Positions 8,129 to 18,400 of a DNA stretch of 64,000 bases are shown one piece after another. Source of the DNA: Leishmania infantum JPCM5 (taxonomy: Eukaryota; Euglenozoa; Kinetoplastea; Trypanosomatida; Trypanosomatidae); contig NC_009417.2 of assembly GCF_000002875.2 (NCBI RefSeq), forward strand, positions 35,079 through 99,078, read 5' to 3'. Each line of letters begins with the position of its first letter. Position 1 is the stretch's first letter. The notes under the pieces were generated by a model. The model saw only the letters and a list, made by a program, of their open reading frames with translations, was not told the origin of the DNA and ran no database searches. The position numbers and the translations under genes are program-made.

Positions 8129-10866
8129 TCATCCCCAAGTGGCCGTACCCACTCCCGTAGAGTGAAAAAGCGCGCTTTCGGTTACCCTGCAAGACGCAGT
8201 GCCGTTGTCAGGTGCCTGCGTCACCTCACACTCCCTCTCGGTCACCTCGGCGTCGCGTCGATAAACGGAAAAACCTCGATGGCCAAGTAAGAGGCCGCTG
8301 CGGCGGCCCGCGGCTGCGGTGTGAAGTTGAGAGACACCGGATCCGACGATGGTTGCCCTCTCCGCAATCACTCGTAGGTGCGCCGCAGTAAACCTGTGGC
8401 GGCTTCGGCATAAAAGGATAGCAGCCGCGGTGCACCTCTTCCACTGTAAGCGGCCCACTTCGAGGTGTGGCGCGCAGGGTGTTAAGGCTGAAGCGGAGAT
8501 CCGCGTTAGGGCGTTAGTGCGCGCACAGCTGCTCGAATATACAGCGCCATACACTGTCACCACCCCACGTGGTAAACCACACGAGGTGTTGCCGCCTGCC
8601 TCCCGCGTTGCGCCGCTGCCTCTAGACGCGCAGGAGCACTGACATGTACATATGTGTCTCCATTCCTTGTGCACGGTCATTCAAGGGGGAGCTGTACGTC
8701 TCTCTTCCCCACACGAGGCCACACGAAGTACTACTGTACAGGCTCTTGTTCACAACCCGCAAGAGGCAGCGGTAGCGTAGTCTCACGACTCGCCGGCGAA
8801 CATGTTGCGCTCAAATCCTAGGCAGCCAGGGGCGGCTGAAGTGAGCTTACAATGCTCCGCCGACGGTGGCATCAAGCACGGCTAGCCGCGGCTAAGGGAT
8901 GATAAAGGACCGGTGTACTGCCCTCCCTGGCCGCACCCCACATTCGACTGCATCCGACGGACGGCTCGCAGCTTTTTCGGCTCCACGCCGAAGGCGACCC
9001 TCCCGTAGGTCTCGCGCGTTCCTGCTTTGCCGCATGACTGCGCCAATGCCTTCACACAAGGCACCGAGACACAGGCGCGAGTGATAGCCCGCTGCACCGG
9101 AAAGGCATCAAGTTCAGGCGTCGCGTTGTTGACCGGCAACACCGCTAACAAGTCTGCTGCGTAGTGGTCTCGGCTCCCCGAGGAAGAGCGGGCGGCTGTG
9201 TGGCCCACTGCGCGCGTCGCTGTCGGACTTGAAAGACGGTAGAGCGCACAACGCCGCCAAGAGGCGCACCGGCGATCGGCAATCCTCCAGGAAGAAGGTA
9301 GTGTAGTGCTGCAGCATCGCGTAGACGGTTGCGAACCAGAAGACTGAGCCAAGCACGGTCGCGTCCTCGCCCGTGACGGGCTGCGGCACCAACTGCAGGT
9401 AAGCTACGTGGAACAACAACAGAGAGACGATGTGCTCAGTGGTAAAGTGCATGCCAGATAGCTCGCGCGTCGGCAGACCATTGTGCGCAATGCTGCCGCA
9501 CAGAGTCCGCTCTGTGTTGCGTAGAGAGAGAGAGAGACGAAGTCGCGCCCAGTCCCTGTGCATGATGTTAGGCAAGCTGGAAAGCCGCAACCGCATGAAA
9601 GCCCACTCCAGCTGTTCGTAGGCCTCCTCCTCCAATGAACGCTGTGGAGACGCGTCAGTGCCGCGCACAGTCGCCTTTTGAGTTGCGGCAGTGTAAACAG
9701 TTCCGGAGAGGTCGCACGGTGAAGAGGGAAAGCAACAGGGTAGAAGGCACGACCTCCTTGGACAGATAGAGTCGGAGGTACGCCGCTGCACTGTCACATC
9801 CACGTATAGCCTCGCCAGCGGTGAGGCAGAGCCCTTGTTGCAGAAGTGATAAGGGACAAGGGGGGAGGGGGCAGGAAATTGATTGTCCGCAGCACTTCAG
9901 CGTCAGCAGTGCATCGCATTCAGTCGAGCCTCAGAGTGGTCAATGTCTCCCCGGCAACGGCACCTTGCCCCCCCCGCAATCGAATGAAGCTGTCCCGCGG
10001 GCATTGGCTAGGTGCCCGTACGTTTCGCTGTGGGGTGTTGTACGCAGTGTAGGTGTCGCTAGCAAGGATCGCGTGTACGTGCACGAGCAGTTTCTCGGTG
10101 GAGAAGACGAGTCTCAGCCCACCGTGGCGTCAACAATGGAGAGCAGGGGAAGATCCACTGCGCCCATACACTTCTCCGCCGTTATTCACGAAACGCAGCA
10201 CACAACATTTCGCATCGCATCCTTCACAACGCTGCGGCGCACCGGGTAAAACAGAGCAGACCGCTCACGCCTTTGCAGCTGCGAAAGCTCCGTGGCTCCT
10301 GCATCACCTACGCCAGCGTGTTACTCTGCTTCCAGTCGTGCAGCAAGCTCCACCACACTGGGACGCACCGTGCGCGCTACTCCGGCACTAACGAGGGCTC
10401 TCTGCAAGCAGTGCCAGTGTAGTTCCACGGCTTATCACATTGAGAATCTGAGAAAAAGAGCGCATCACCGCATACCTCCCGTGGAACGCTGCAGTGAAAG
10501 TCCTGTTGCAGGTAAACACCCATAACGCCACTCACCTTTCTCAGCAAAGCCGAAATTGGCGTTCGTCAGCTCGCCAGCACATGTGCCGCAGCGCACGTCT
10601 GCCGCCGTCAGTTCACAGCTCCGTTTTCGCCTATTCGACCGTACGCGGACAAGGAAGACGTTCTGGGCAGCGCACTCGACACCGGAGACGCGCCAAAGTG
10701 CGTCGCTGCACCGCCACGGTTCATCTTGGCCGCCGCCGCTTTGCAGCTCGTCCACGTCGCCTCTACGTCGAGGCCCACATCGCCGCTCATCTCCACCGCG
10801 AGGACACGCGTTGTGCAGAGGGTGAAAACGGGGGCCGTCACCGCACCAAAAAATAAAAAGAAGCAA
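8129..10866 (-). pseudogene. Decayed protein-coding gene, family not recognised
   Basis: This 2.7 kb stretch between two intact genes has protein-like segments scattered over all three minus-strand frames and broken by shifts and stops. In transcription order: 10841-10608 (MSGDVGLDVEATWTSC onward); 10626-10465 in another frame, with a CxxC motif (RCGTCAGEL); about 10130-9975 (RLVFSTEKLLVHVHAILAS); 9803-9114, an unbroken 229-codon frame with no ATG at its head (includes HIVSLLLFHVAYLQLVPQP); a shifted continuation to 8882; then 8680-8129. No ATG-led frame covers more than a fraction. Leishmania genes lack introns of this kind, so frame changes imply decay or assembly error. The CxxC piece is too short to name a family; I considered a UBE3D-type E3 ligase but cannot support it. 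Confidence 0.5.
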
Positions 10867-11500
10867 CCAAAGGCAACGGTAAACGAGAGTAAAACGAAAT
10901 CACGGGCACTCGGACGCAGTCACGGGGAGAGGGAGGCGACAGCTGGAAAGAGAAAGCGATGAGGAACCACGCACAGAGGCGCGGCGTGAAGCGCGTTTTT
11001 CTTTTTCGTATTCCACGCGCCTAGTGTTCACGTCCTCCATTCATCGGCCCCTTACACCCATCGGGGGGAGAAGGGCCTGGGATAAAACAGTGGACAGCAA
11101 AAAACAAGAAGCACGTTGCCGTCGGCCCGAACAGCATCCGTGGACGGTAGTGGCCTTGCGCACTCTTCTGTAGCTGCTTCGAAAAAGAAACGACGCTCCA
11201 TCAGCGGGTGCGGTTTGCTGAGGCTCGCGTCTACCCACGTTGAGCACTACCCCCATCCAGCTCCCTTCTCTTTACCGACAGCCAAGCCGCAGCACCGCGC
11301 CGGCCTCTCCCGTTCTCTTACGCATCACGCTTTAAGGGAGCGGGCAGAAGGAGCAAGGCATCTTTGTACCAAAATGTTGTCGCTGAGGGGGTGCTGCTCT
11401 ACGAGCCGCACTTCCAAAAACTAAATCGTCCCACACGTGTGCGGCACAACACTTGGAGGCGTCCGGTCGTGCTCTTCTTGCTTCGTCCCTAGCGTGTGTC
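10867..11500. other. Spacer between repeat A2 and the decayed gene
   Basis: About 630 bp, purine-rich at 10860-10970 on the plus strand. No gene is supported. It would hold the former 5' UTR of the decayed gene. Confidence 0.45.
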
Positions 11501-12105
11501 CATTCGCTGCCACACAGCATGAGCCAAGCTCCGCTCGGCCCCCGGCGTGCCACAGGCCCCATCGCCTGGCGCGAAGCAGCCCGAGACACGCACGCATGCA
11601 AGCAATGCCCCGACCCAGCCACCTCAGCACGGCCCCCGTCTCGAGCTGCGCCCACCCCTCCCCGCTCCGCGGGTCGCCTCATAGCCGCTCCCCCATCATG
11701 CCGGTCGCCACCCCGGGTGCACCACCATCACCACCCCCCCCGTCCCTACACCTCGGCGTGACGCCCAGGCTGCCCCAACCAGTAGGCAGTGCGAGGGGCG
11801 CGTGAGATGCACTCGAGACATGCTGGCACCTCGGCCCATCGCATGGGTGGCGCAAGCGTACTCTCTGTCGCCGGTCGCTCCGACGCATCCCCGTCCAGGA
11901 CCTGACCACCGACATCCGCAGTGATACGTCGCACCCACCTGCCTAGGCGGCAGGCGCTTCACCCTGTCATCACCAGCGGTGGGCTCGGCATTTCGCAGGC
12001 ACAGGAAGGGAGGGCTGCTTGGCTTCCCCGCCCCCACTCCCTCCCCCGCGCCGACAGAGCGAGTAGGGGTGTACTGAGCACCGAGATACCACGCACTGAG
12101 GTGTC
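11501..12105 (-). repeat. Repeat A copy 2, SIDER-like retroposon
   Basis: A 605 bp copy of repeat A, about 99% identical to copy 1 by eye. Differences include a variant C run near 11727, ACATGCTGG in place of CCATGCTGG near 11819, and an A at the position where the others have G in GCGTGCTC. It begins only 76 bp after the stop codon of the single-TM protein gene, so it occupies nearly all of that 3' UTR. It lacks the CTAAAT extension present beside copies 1, 3 and 4. Confidence 0.75.
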
Positions 12106-12181
12106 TTTTCGCCCCTACCTGCGCCATAAGGCGATGTGTGGTGGTCAGGTAGCCGAAGAAGAGAGTGCTGCTCCCCTTTGA

Positions 12182-13846
12182 CTAGAAGGCCGAGAAGTCG
12201 TGCTCGCTAACGACGAATCCAGCCTCGATCGGCATAGTAGCAGCGCACCCCGCGAAGTGGCCTCCTTGTGTGGTGCAACCAGTCCTTGTCATGCAAGGCG
12301 ATGTTGCATCTTTATCAGTGCTCGTCGATGAGGAGGCCGGTGCCGATCGTGACAGCCACAGATGGCGCAGGTGTGCGGTCTTCGATGTCGGGTATAGAAG
12401 TGAGGTGCTCGCCTGCGGCCCAGGCACAGCGACAAGCTGGGCGAGGGCAGGCTCAAGTCCCAAAGCTGCGAAAAGGCTGGTGAGTCGGATCAAAAGCCAC
12501 TCAGCCGCAATGACACTACAGATGGTGTCGGTCAAGTCCACTTGTATCGTCGGCGCCATCATGAGCTTCTCCGGTCGTGCCGCTGCGTCTCGTACGCAAA
12601 CTCGATTCGCGGTCGGCAAAGGTATCTTCATTGGTGAAGCGCCGTTCATGTCGCGCATCCACTCGGCTACGTGCTCCTCGACGACGCGTAGCACGTCTGA
12701 TGTCACAGCCGCGCTTTCCTCGGCGAGGCTTACGACGACAACAAAAGTGGAAGAGAGCTGCCGCTGACGCTCCATGCGCGCGCTTTGCCGTGCCGCGTAC
12801 CGATGCAGCAGCGGCGAAGTGCATCGGCGTGCCAACTCCTTCATGCAGCCCCACCACGAGGCGCTCACGGCACTCGCGCTCTGCGACACCGGCACCGGCG
12901 TAGTGATGTGATTGGGATAGACGGCGACATCGGCGCGGTTGTAGCGCAGCACTGAGCCAAGTGCTGCGAAAATGTGCAATGGGCTTTGCCAAAGTTGGCA
13001 ACGCTGGCCGTCTCGCCGGCGCATTCCAAGTCCCAGGAGCGACTTCGCGGGCGGCTGCACGGGGGTACACGATGACGGCGCTTCAGCGCTCAGCTTCCAT
13101 CGACGAAAACTCGCTGCGCTCGGTGCACCATACTGGCGCACTAGAGCTCCGCAATCACTCACACGACCACCAGCACGAGCCGCTGCCGGCCTCACGTCAA
13201 TAACTCCCTCAACGTCGTGCATGAGCACCATCGCGCGCTTGCCGTCGACTGAGGCACCCACACAGTGACGCGTTACAAACCGCTTCCCGTGCCATCGATA
13301 CAACTCCACTTCCTGTACATCCCATGCATCGAGAGCTTGTCCATCCACCTCAGTTATGCTGCGAAACACGACACAGCAGAACGGTTTCACGTCAAAGGGC
13401 GCATTCATCTCGTGGCGCTCCTTCAGCTCTACCCACGCGAACAGAGTAGCCCTTCGCACCTCTGCAGCAAGCCCAACAATCGCGCCGGCTTCGTCATCCT
13501 CTACAAAGGTCACAGTGGGGAACTCAAGCTCCACCTCATCTGCCACGTCCAGCCACGCCCGCAGGCCTGCCACAGCACACAAGCGCAAGTTCCCCGTCAT
13601 GTTCACGAGCGCCACGCGTGGCCGCACAGGCATTGACGCAGGCGCTACATCCTCGTCCTCTCTGCTCCACAGAGCTTGTGACACGCTCGCCTGCTGGTTG
13701 TACACGAGGTTGTAGCCAATGTAGCCGCTTATGCAGGCAATGCCGACCGCAACGGCAACTTTCTGCCGCAGAGAAGGCTCATCCACGACAGGACCATCGC
13801 CCGTATCTCCGTCGACGTGCAGACCATCTAAGCTGGGTTCCCTCAT
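12182..13846 (-). CDS. Single-TM protein of unknown function
   Basis: A 554-residue protein. After an acidic N-terminal stretch of about 25 residues there is one hydrophobic segment (KVAVAVGIACISGYIGY), then a long soluble, mostly helical region. An N-terminal anchor with a large cytosolic or lumenal domain is the simplest reading. No conserved domain or catalytic motif was recognised; a divergent peroxin such as PEX3 has a comparable layout but nothing specific supports it. The ATG at 13846 is the only one in frame before the assembly gap at 13900; the frame stays open through the gap, but that is an artefact of the Ns. The splice acceptor was not found and may lie in the gap. Repeat A2 follows the stop codon closely. 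Confidence 0.7.
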   Translation of the reverse strand: MREPSLDGLHVDGDTGDGPVVDEPSLRQKVAVAVGIACISGYIGYNLVYNQQASVSQALWSREDEDVAPASMPVRPRVALVNMTGNLRLCAVAGLRAWLDVADEVELEFPTVTFVEDDEAGAIVGLAAEVRRATLFAWVELKERHEMNAPFDVKPFCCVVFRSITEVDGQALDAWDVQEVELYRWHGKRFVTRHCVGASVDGKRAMVLMHDVEGVIDVRPAAARAGGRVSDCGALVRQYGAPSAASFRRWKLSAEAPSSCTPVQPPAKSLLGLGMRRRDGQRCQLWQSPLHIFAALGSVLRYNRADVAVYPNHITTPVPVSQSASAVSASWWGCMKELARRCTSPLLHRYAARQSARMERQRQLSSTFVVVVSLAEESAAVTSDVLRVVEEHVAEWMRDMNGASPMKIPLPTANRVCVRDAAARPEKLMMAPTIQVDLTDTICSVIAAEWLLIRLTSLFAALGLEPALAQLVAVPGPQASTSLLYPTSKTAHLRHLWLSRSAPASSSTSTDKDATSPCMTRTGCTTQGGHFAGCAATMPIEAGFVVSEHDFSAF

Positions 13847-13899
13847 CACCGCAACGTCGTAGTGAGGTTTCGATTTGGCTCCGTTATGCGTGTGCAAAG

Positions 13900-14000
13900 N
13901 NNNNNNNNNNNNNNNNNNNNNNNNNNNNNNNNNNNNNNNNNNNNNNNNNNNNNNNNNNNNNNNNNNNNNNNNNNNNNNNNNNNNNNNNNNNNNNNNNNNN
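13900..14000. other. Assembly gap (run of N)
   Basis: 101 undetermined bases. The gap cuts off the low-coordinate end of repeat A copy 3, and the first bases after it differ by small indels from the other copies, so the contig end is probably of low quality. True gap size is unknown. Confidence 0.99.
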
Positions 14001-14614
14001 CCGCTCGGGCCCCCCGGCGTGGCCACAGGCCCCATCGCCTGGCGCGAAGCAGCCCGAGACACGCACGCATGCAAGCAATGCCCCGACCCAGCCACCTCAG
14101 CACGGCCTCCGTCTCGAGCTGCGCCCACCCCTCCCCGCTCCGCGGGTCGCCTCATAGCCGCTCCCCCATCATGCCGGTCGCCACCCCGGGTGCACCACCA
14201 CAACCACCCCCCCGTCCCTACACCTCGGCGTGACGCCCAGGCTGCCCCAACCAGTAGGCAGTGCGAGGGGCGCGTGAGATGCACTCGAGCCATGCTGGCA
14301 CCTCGGCCCGTCGCATGGGTGGCGCAAGCGTGCTCTCTGTCGCCGGTCGCTCCGACGCATCCCCGTCCAGGACCTGACCACCGACATCCGCAGTGATACG
14401 TCGCGCCCACCTGCCTAGGCGGCAGGCGCTTCACCCTGTCATCACCAGCGGTGGGCTCGGCATTTCGCAGGCACAGGAAGGGAGGGCTGCTTGGCTTCCC
14501 CGCCCCCACTCCCTCCCCCGCGCCGACAGAGCGAGTAGGGGTGTACTGAGCACCGAGATACCACGCACTGAGGTGTCCTAAATGATCACGGCGAAGAAAG
14601 GAAGGAAAAACAAA
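14001..14614 (-). repeat. Repeat A copy 3, SIDER-like, cut by the gap
   Basis: A copy of repeat A missing its terminal 40 bp or so because of the gap. It matches copies 1, 2 and 4 at about 99%. On its high-coordinate side it shares another 36 bp with copy 4 only (CTAAATGATCACGG onward, to 14614). It lies about 830 bp downstream of the carboxypeptidase stop codon, in the same orientation as transcription. Confidence 0.75.
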
Positions 14615-15443
14615 AGAGCCCAAAGCAAGACGTGTGATAACGACGGAAAAAAAAGGCAACCGCACACCGACGAGAGGGAGAGAGTGTGGTAGCCCGCTAG
14701 GCTGCACAAAGGTGGGCGCTCGGTTTCCTCCTCTCGCCCTCCTCGTCCTCTTCCAAGCAGTGGCCTAGTAGCTTGCAGTCCTCCCTACAAGGTGCAAGCT
14801 TATTTTCTTGTTCCTTCGGTTCCGTGTATTGGTGCTGCCCCACCGCGTATGCTGAGTGCCACCGGGCACCCATCTGATTCTCAGAATGGAGCGAGAGAGA
14901 TGACGTGGGGATGGAAGCGCGGACGGAGCTTCCCCTGTATCGTTCGTTCGCCTGCTGCGCTGCTCGCCTTCTGCCCTCCCGCGCCAAACGGCAGAGGCGG
15001 AGGCGGGGGCGGAGCTGGAAAAGGGGAGCCGAAAAAAAAAAGAAAAAGACCACGTGGAAAGGTCAAAAAAGCGAACAATACAATGATAGAAGGGCACGAT
15101 GGCCCGCATACACATTTCAAGGTCTGCGTTGCATCGCACCGCTGGGCACGGTACGCTCGAGCGGCGCATGCTAGCGAGTGAGACAGATGAGCATATTAGA
15201 GAACGGAAGAACAGAAGTTCACGCGCTGGAAAGGTGGCGCGCCGAAAGGCAGCATTGCACATGTGAACGCACACATGCACTGAGAGTCTCGCAGAAACGC
15301 CCACATGCGCAGACAGGCAGAGAAGGAGAGGCGGAGAAAGAAGTACACATTTTACAGAGGAGTAAAGCGGCCTCTTGCGCTCAAGCACGCTAAGCAGACA
15401 GTACCGCGAGAAGGACGTGGGATGCAGCTCCGCAGTCTCTCGC
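14615..15443. other. Proximal 3' UTR of the carboxypeptidase gene
   Basis: About 830 bp, with a GGC-rich patch near 14990-15020 and A runs near 15035. Frames of up to 236 codons on the minus strand lack any recognisable domain and look like UTR. Confidence 0.45.
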
Positions 15444-18400
15444 CTATGTGAATAGATTCGTAGGAATCTCCTCATCCAAACTGCTCACGCTGCTTCGGCT
15501 ATCGTCAGAGTCGTCAGCGGTGCTGCCGGAGGAGTTGCAGCCGGACCAGTCTTGGTCGTCGCTACCAGAGCCGACGGGCGAGGACGCGCTATGTTCGCTA
15601 ACCTCAGATGCGTTACCGGCATACTGAGCCTCCGAACGCCTCCTCCGCGTGTGTCTCGCGGTCGTCGTACCGAGCAGCTCATCCTCCTCCATCTCAGCAT
15701 CGTCGCTGTCCTCCTCGGTAGAGATATCGCTGCCGCTCGCAATGCTCCCCTCCTCGTCTTTGCCGTCCTCATCCTTGGCTGGTGTTGCCCCCTCGCGGCA
15801 GTCTGCCATGAACAGGTAGTCCAGTGCTTCCACTTGACCCGCTACGGGGACGACAGATAGCCCGCTACAGGCTTCGTTTGGTGCCGCCGGCGAGCCGGCA
15901 CGCACCGGGGACCCCACTCGTCGGTCCTCACGTGTTGCTGCCGCGTACTGTCCCGCGCGAGGAAGAGCCGCACCGGACTCCCTCGAGGAGGGTGAAAAAG
16001 GGTTCTTGGGCGGCTCACGGCCACCTCCAGCGGCAGCGGTCATGCTCCACGACAGTTGCAGCGCCGCTGACTTGAGCACATCGCTTGGGCTGCTCTTTGG
16101 ATCGCTGCAGCCGCTGTCCGCCGCCAGCGCCGTAAGCGCCGCCCATTGTCGAAAAAGAATTGACAACGCTCGCAGGAAGACGTCTCCCATGGCACGAAAT
16201 ACGGTGGGGCTGTAGTGCACCTCCGCCTTGCACACGGCTGACACCGGTGCGGCAGCGTCATCGTCGTGGGTGCCAGCGCTCACTCGCAGCAGCTCGGGAA
16301 CACAGACCAGGCCACCCACCATTGTTGCCTCGAAGCCGTAGCTCATGCGCACACCGAACTCGTCGTAGAGGACAACACGCGCAGACCCCTTCTTGTCCTT
16401 GGTTACAGCAAAGGAGCTCTGCGAGAGGGAAAAGGACGGGAATAGCTGTGATAGCAAGGCAGCAATGACCTTCTCCGGGCCAGCGGGGGCCGTGCTGGAC
16501 GCTCTCCGAGTGCGACGGCGTCGACCGCCATCACCGCCTCTTGTGCCTTTGTGACGAGAGTGAGTGGCGACGCCTCGTATCGTGTTCATGGTGCACCCAT
16601 ATACAAGAAAGTTCTTGGCTCGCGAATGACCGTGAAAGTCGGCAAACATCACAACCTGACGCTTCTCCTCGCCCGTCCAGTATCGCAGCAGCTGCTTCAT
16701 CGCGTAGAGAGTGGGGTTGAAATCTGCCTTAGGATTCGTGTAGTCTCGATTTAGGTCTGCGCCGGCGAATGAGCAGCGATGGTTGCCCATGATCACGCCG
16801 TCGGCGTTCAGCATGGGTATCACCTTGAAGACAAAGTTGTCACACAGGTGGGACGCGTATTCTGCGGCCACCGCTGGCGGGCAGAGAAGGGTATCCAGCA
16901 GACCCTGCATGACCCAGCTGGCGTTTGTTTCGCCAGGGTGCACACGCGCCACAAGCAGCGCGATGGGGCGGCGCCGTATTTCGTCCGCGGTGTACGGCTC
17001 CCCAGTATCTCGGTTACGTAGCGCCGTCACCGTCAGCAGCGGCACCTGCAACCCGCCCGGTGTCCAGCATAAGCACTGCGGCAACAGCGAGCGCGTTGGG
17101 CACGCATGAGACTCCCTTGCCAGCCACGCGAGATGTTCTCGCATCTCGGTGTATGTGAACGGGAAGCAGTTGGCAAGGTAAACCGTTCCGGCCACCGTCG
17201 TCGGCATGGTGACGGAGAAGGTGACTGTGAAGTAGCACTTCTGCTTCAGCACTCCCGACTCTGCAGGTGTGGATGCGGTAAACGGCGGCGGCATCGCAGG
17301 CGGCGGTGACAGTGTGGGGAGTGCCGGAATGCGCTTCTTCGCAATCACCGGCGGCGGTGCACGTCCACCGAGGTGCGAAACCGGCGCGCACGGGCTCACC
17401 GACATTGATAGCGGTCGCGGAGACATGGAGAGTGGGGATGCAGCCGGAGCGCTGGCGGCCTCCCCGGTTTTCCCGAAGTAGTGCGCGCGCGCAGGACGGA
17501 GGAAAGCGTTGCCAAAGTAAAAGATGCCCTCGCCGGCGCGAGTCCACTTGGGCCGCGGCGCGCTCGGGTCGGAAGGGTTTCCGCCGTCCGGAACGTGCAA
17601 CAGCAGTGGTTTTTGGCCCTCGTTGAAGGTAGAATCGCCCTTTTCCATATTCAGGATGTTGAAGCGGTACGTTTTGCCAGGGGTGAAGTGGCGCATGCCA
17701 AAACTGAACCACTGCGTGTAAGAGTTGGTGGCGGTGTCCCAGGAAAGGACTAGGTCGTACTCGCTGTCTGTCACTTCGATGGCGCGCTGCAGGTTGCCGC
17801 TTTCGTAGTCCGAAAAGAACTCGACTCCGTCAGCGCTCCCCTGAACGGCACTGGGTGCGTCTCCAGCTGCGCCGGGTGACGCGCTGCTCAGTCGCTCGAA
17901 AACCACCTTGTGCACATGCGGAGTCGGGCCACCATCGCACGCCGCTTCGTCCAAGAGTGTAAGCCGCGCGATGTGGTGGCGCAGTACACGAACCCGGTCT
18001 TCCTCACACACATTGATCAGCGGCACGCTGAGATGCGCGTCCTCTGCGGCAGCAGCAACAGAGGAGGAGGCGCCGTACCAGCTCTCCGCAGTCGTTGGTG
18101 GTGCCGCGTCCTTGAACGGCCACGGCAGCTGTGAGGGGTCGAACGCCACCAGCTCCGACACAGGATCCACGTCGCCGCTGCGCAGCTCTGGAGAGAACAC
18201 ATCTGGGCGGATGTCTACGAGCAGGAGACAATTATCCGAGCCCCCGCGTCCCGAACGCGCTGCTGTGAGCGAGGGAGAGATGATCGAGTCCAACACCGTC
18301 TCCGTCGAGCGACCGGCACACTGAGCTAGCGGCGCCTGCGTCGACGACGGGCGCGCCTGAGAGGCGTCTGCCCTCGTATCGACTGCGCTGTGGCAGCTGC

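Noticed and set aside
10465..10866. Assignment of the CxxC fragment to a UBE3D-type E3 ligase
   Set aside because: Only a CxxC and a few neighbouring residues are comparable; too little to support a name.
12182..13846. Assignment of the single-TM protein to PEX3
   Set aside because: The N-terminal anchor layout fits, but no PEX3 sequence motif was found.
12182..14707. 841-codon minus-strand frame spanning the N gap
   Set aside because: It joins repeat A3 to the single-TM protein only because Ns cannot encode a stop. The real gene is taken to begin at the ATG at 13846.
14765..15475. 236-codon minus-strand frame below the carboxypeptidase
   Set aside because: It overlaps the carboxypeptidase stop, has no domain and a UTR-like composition.
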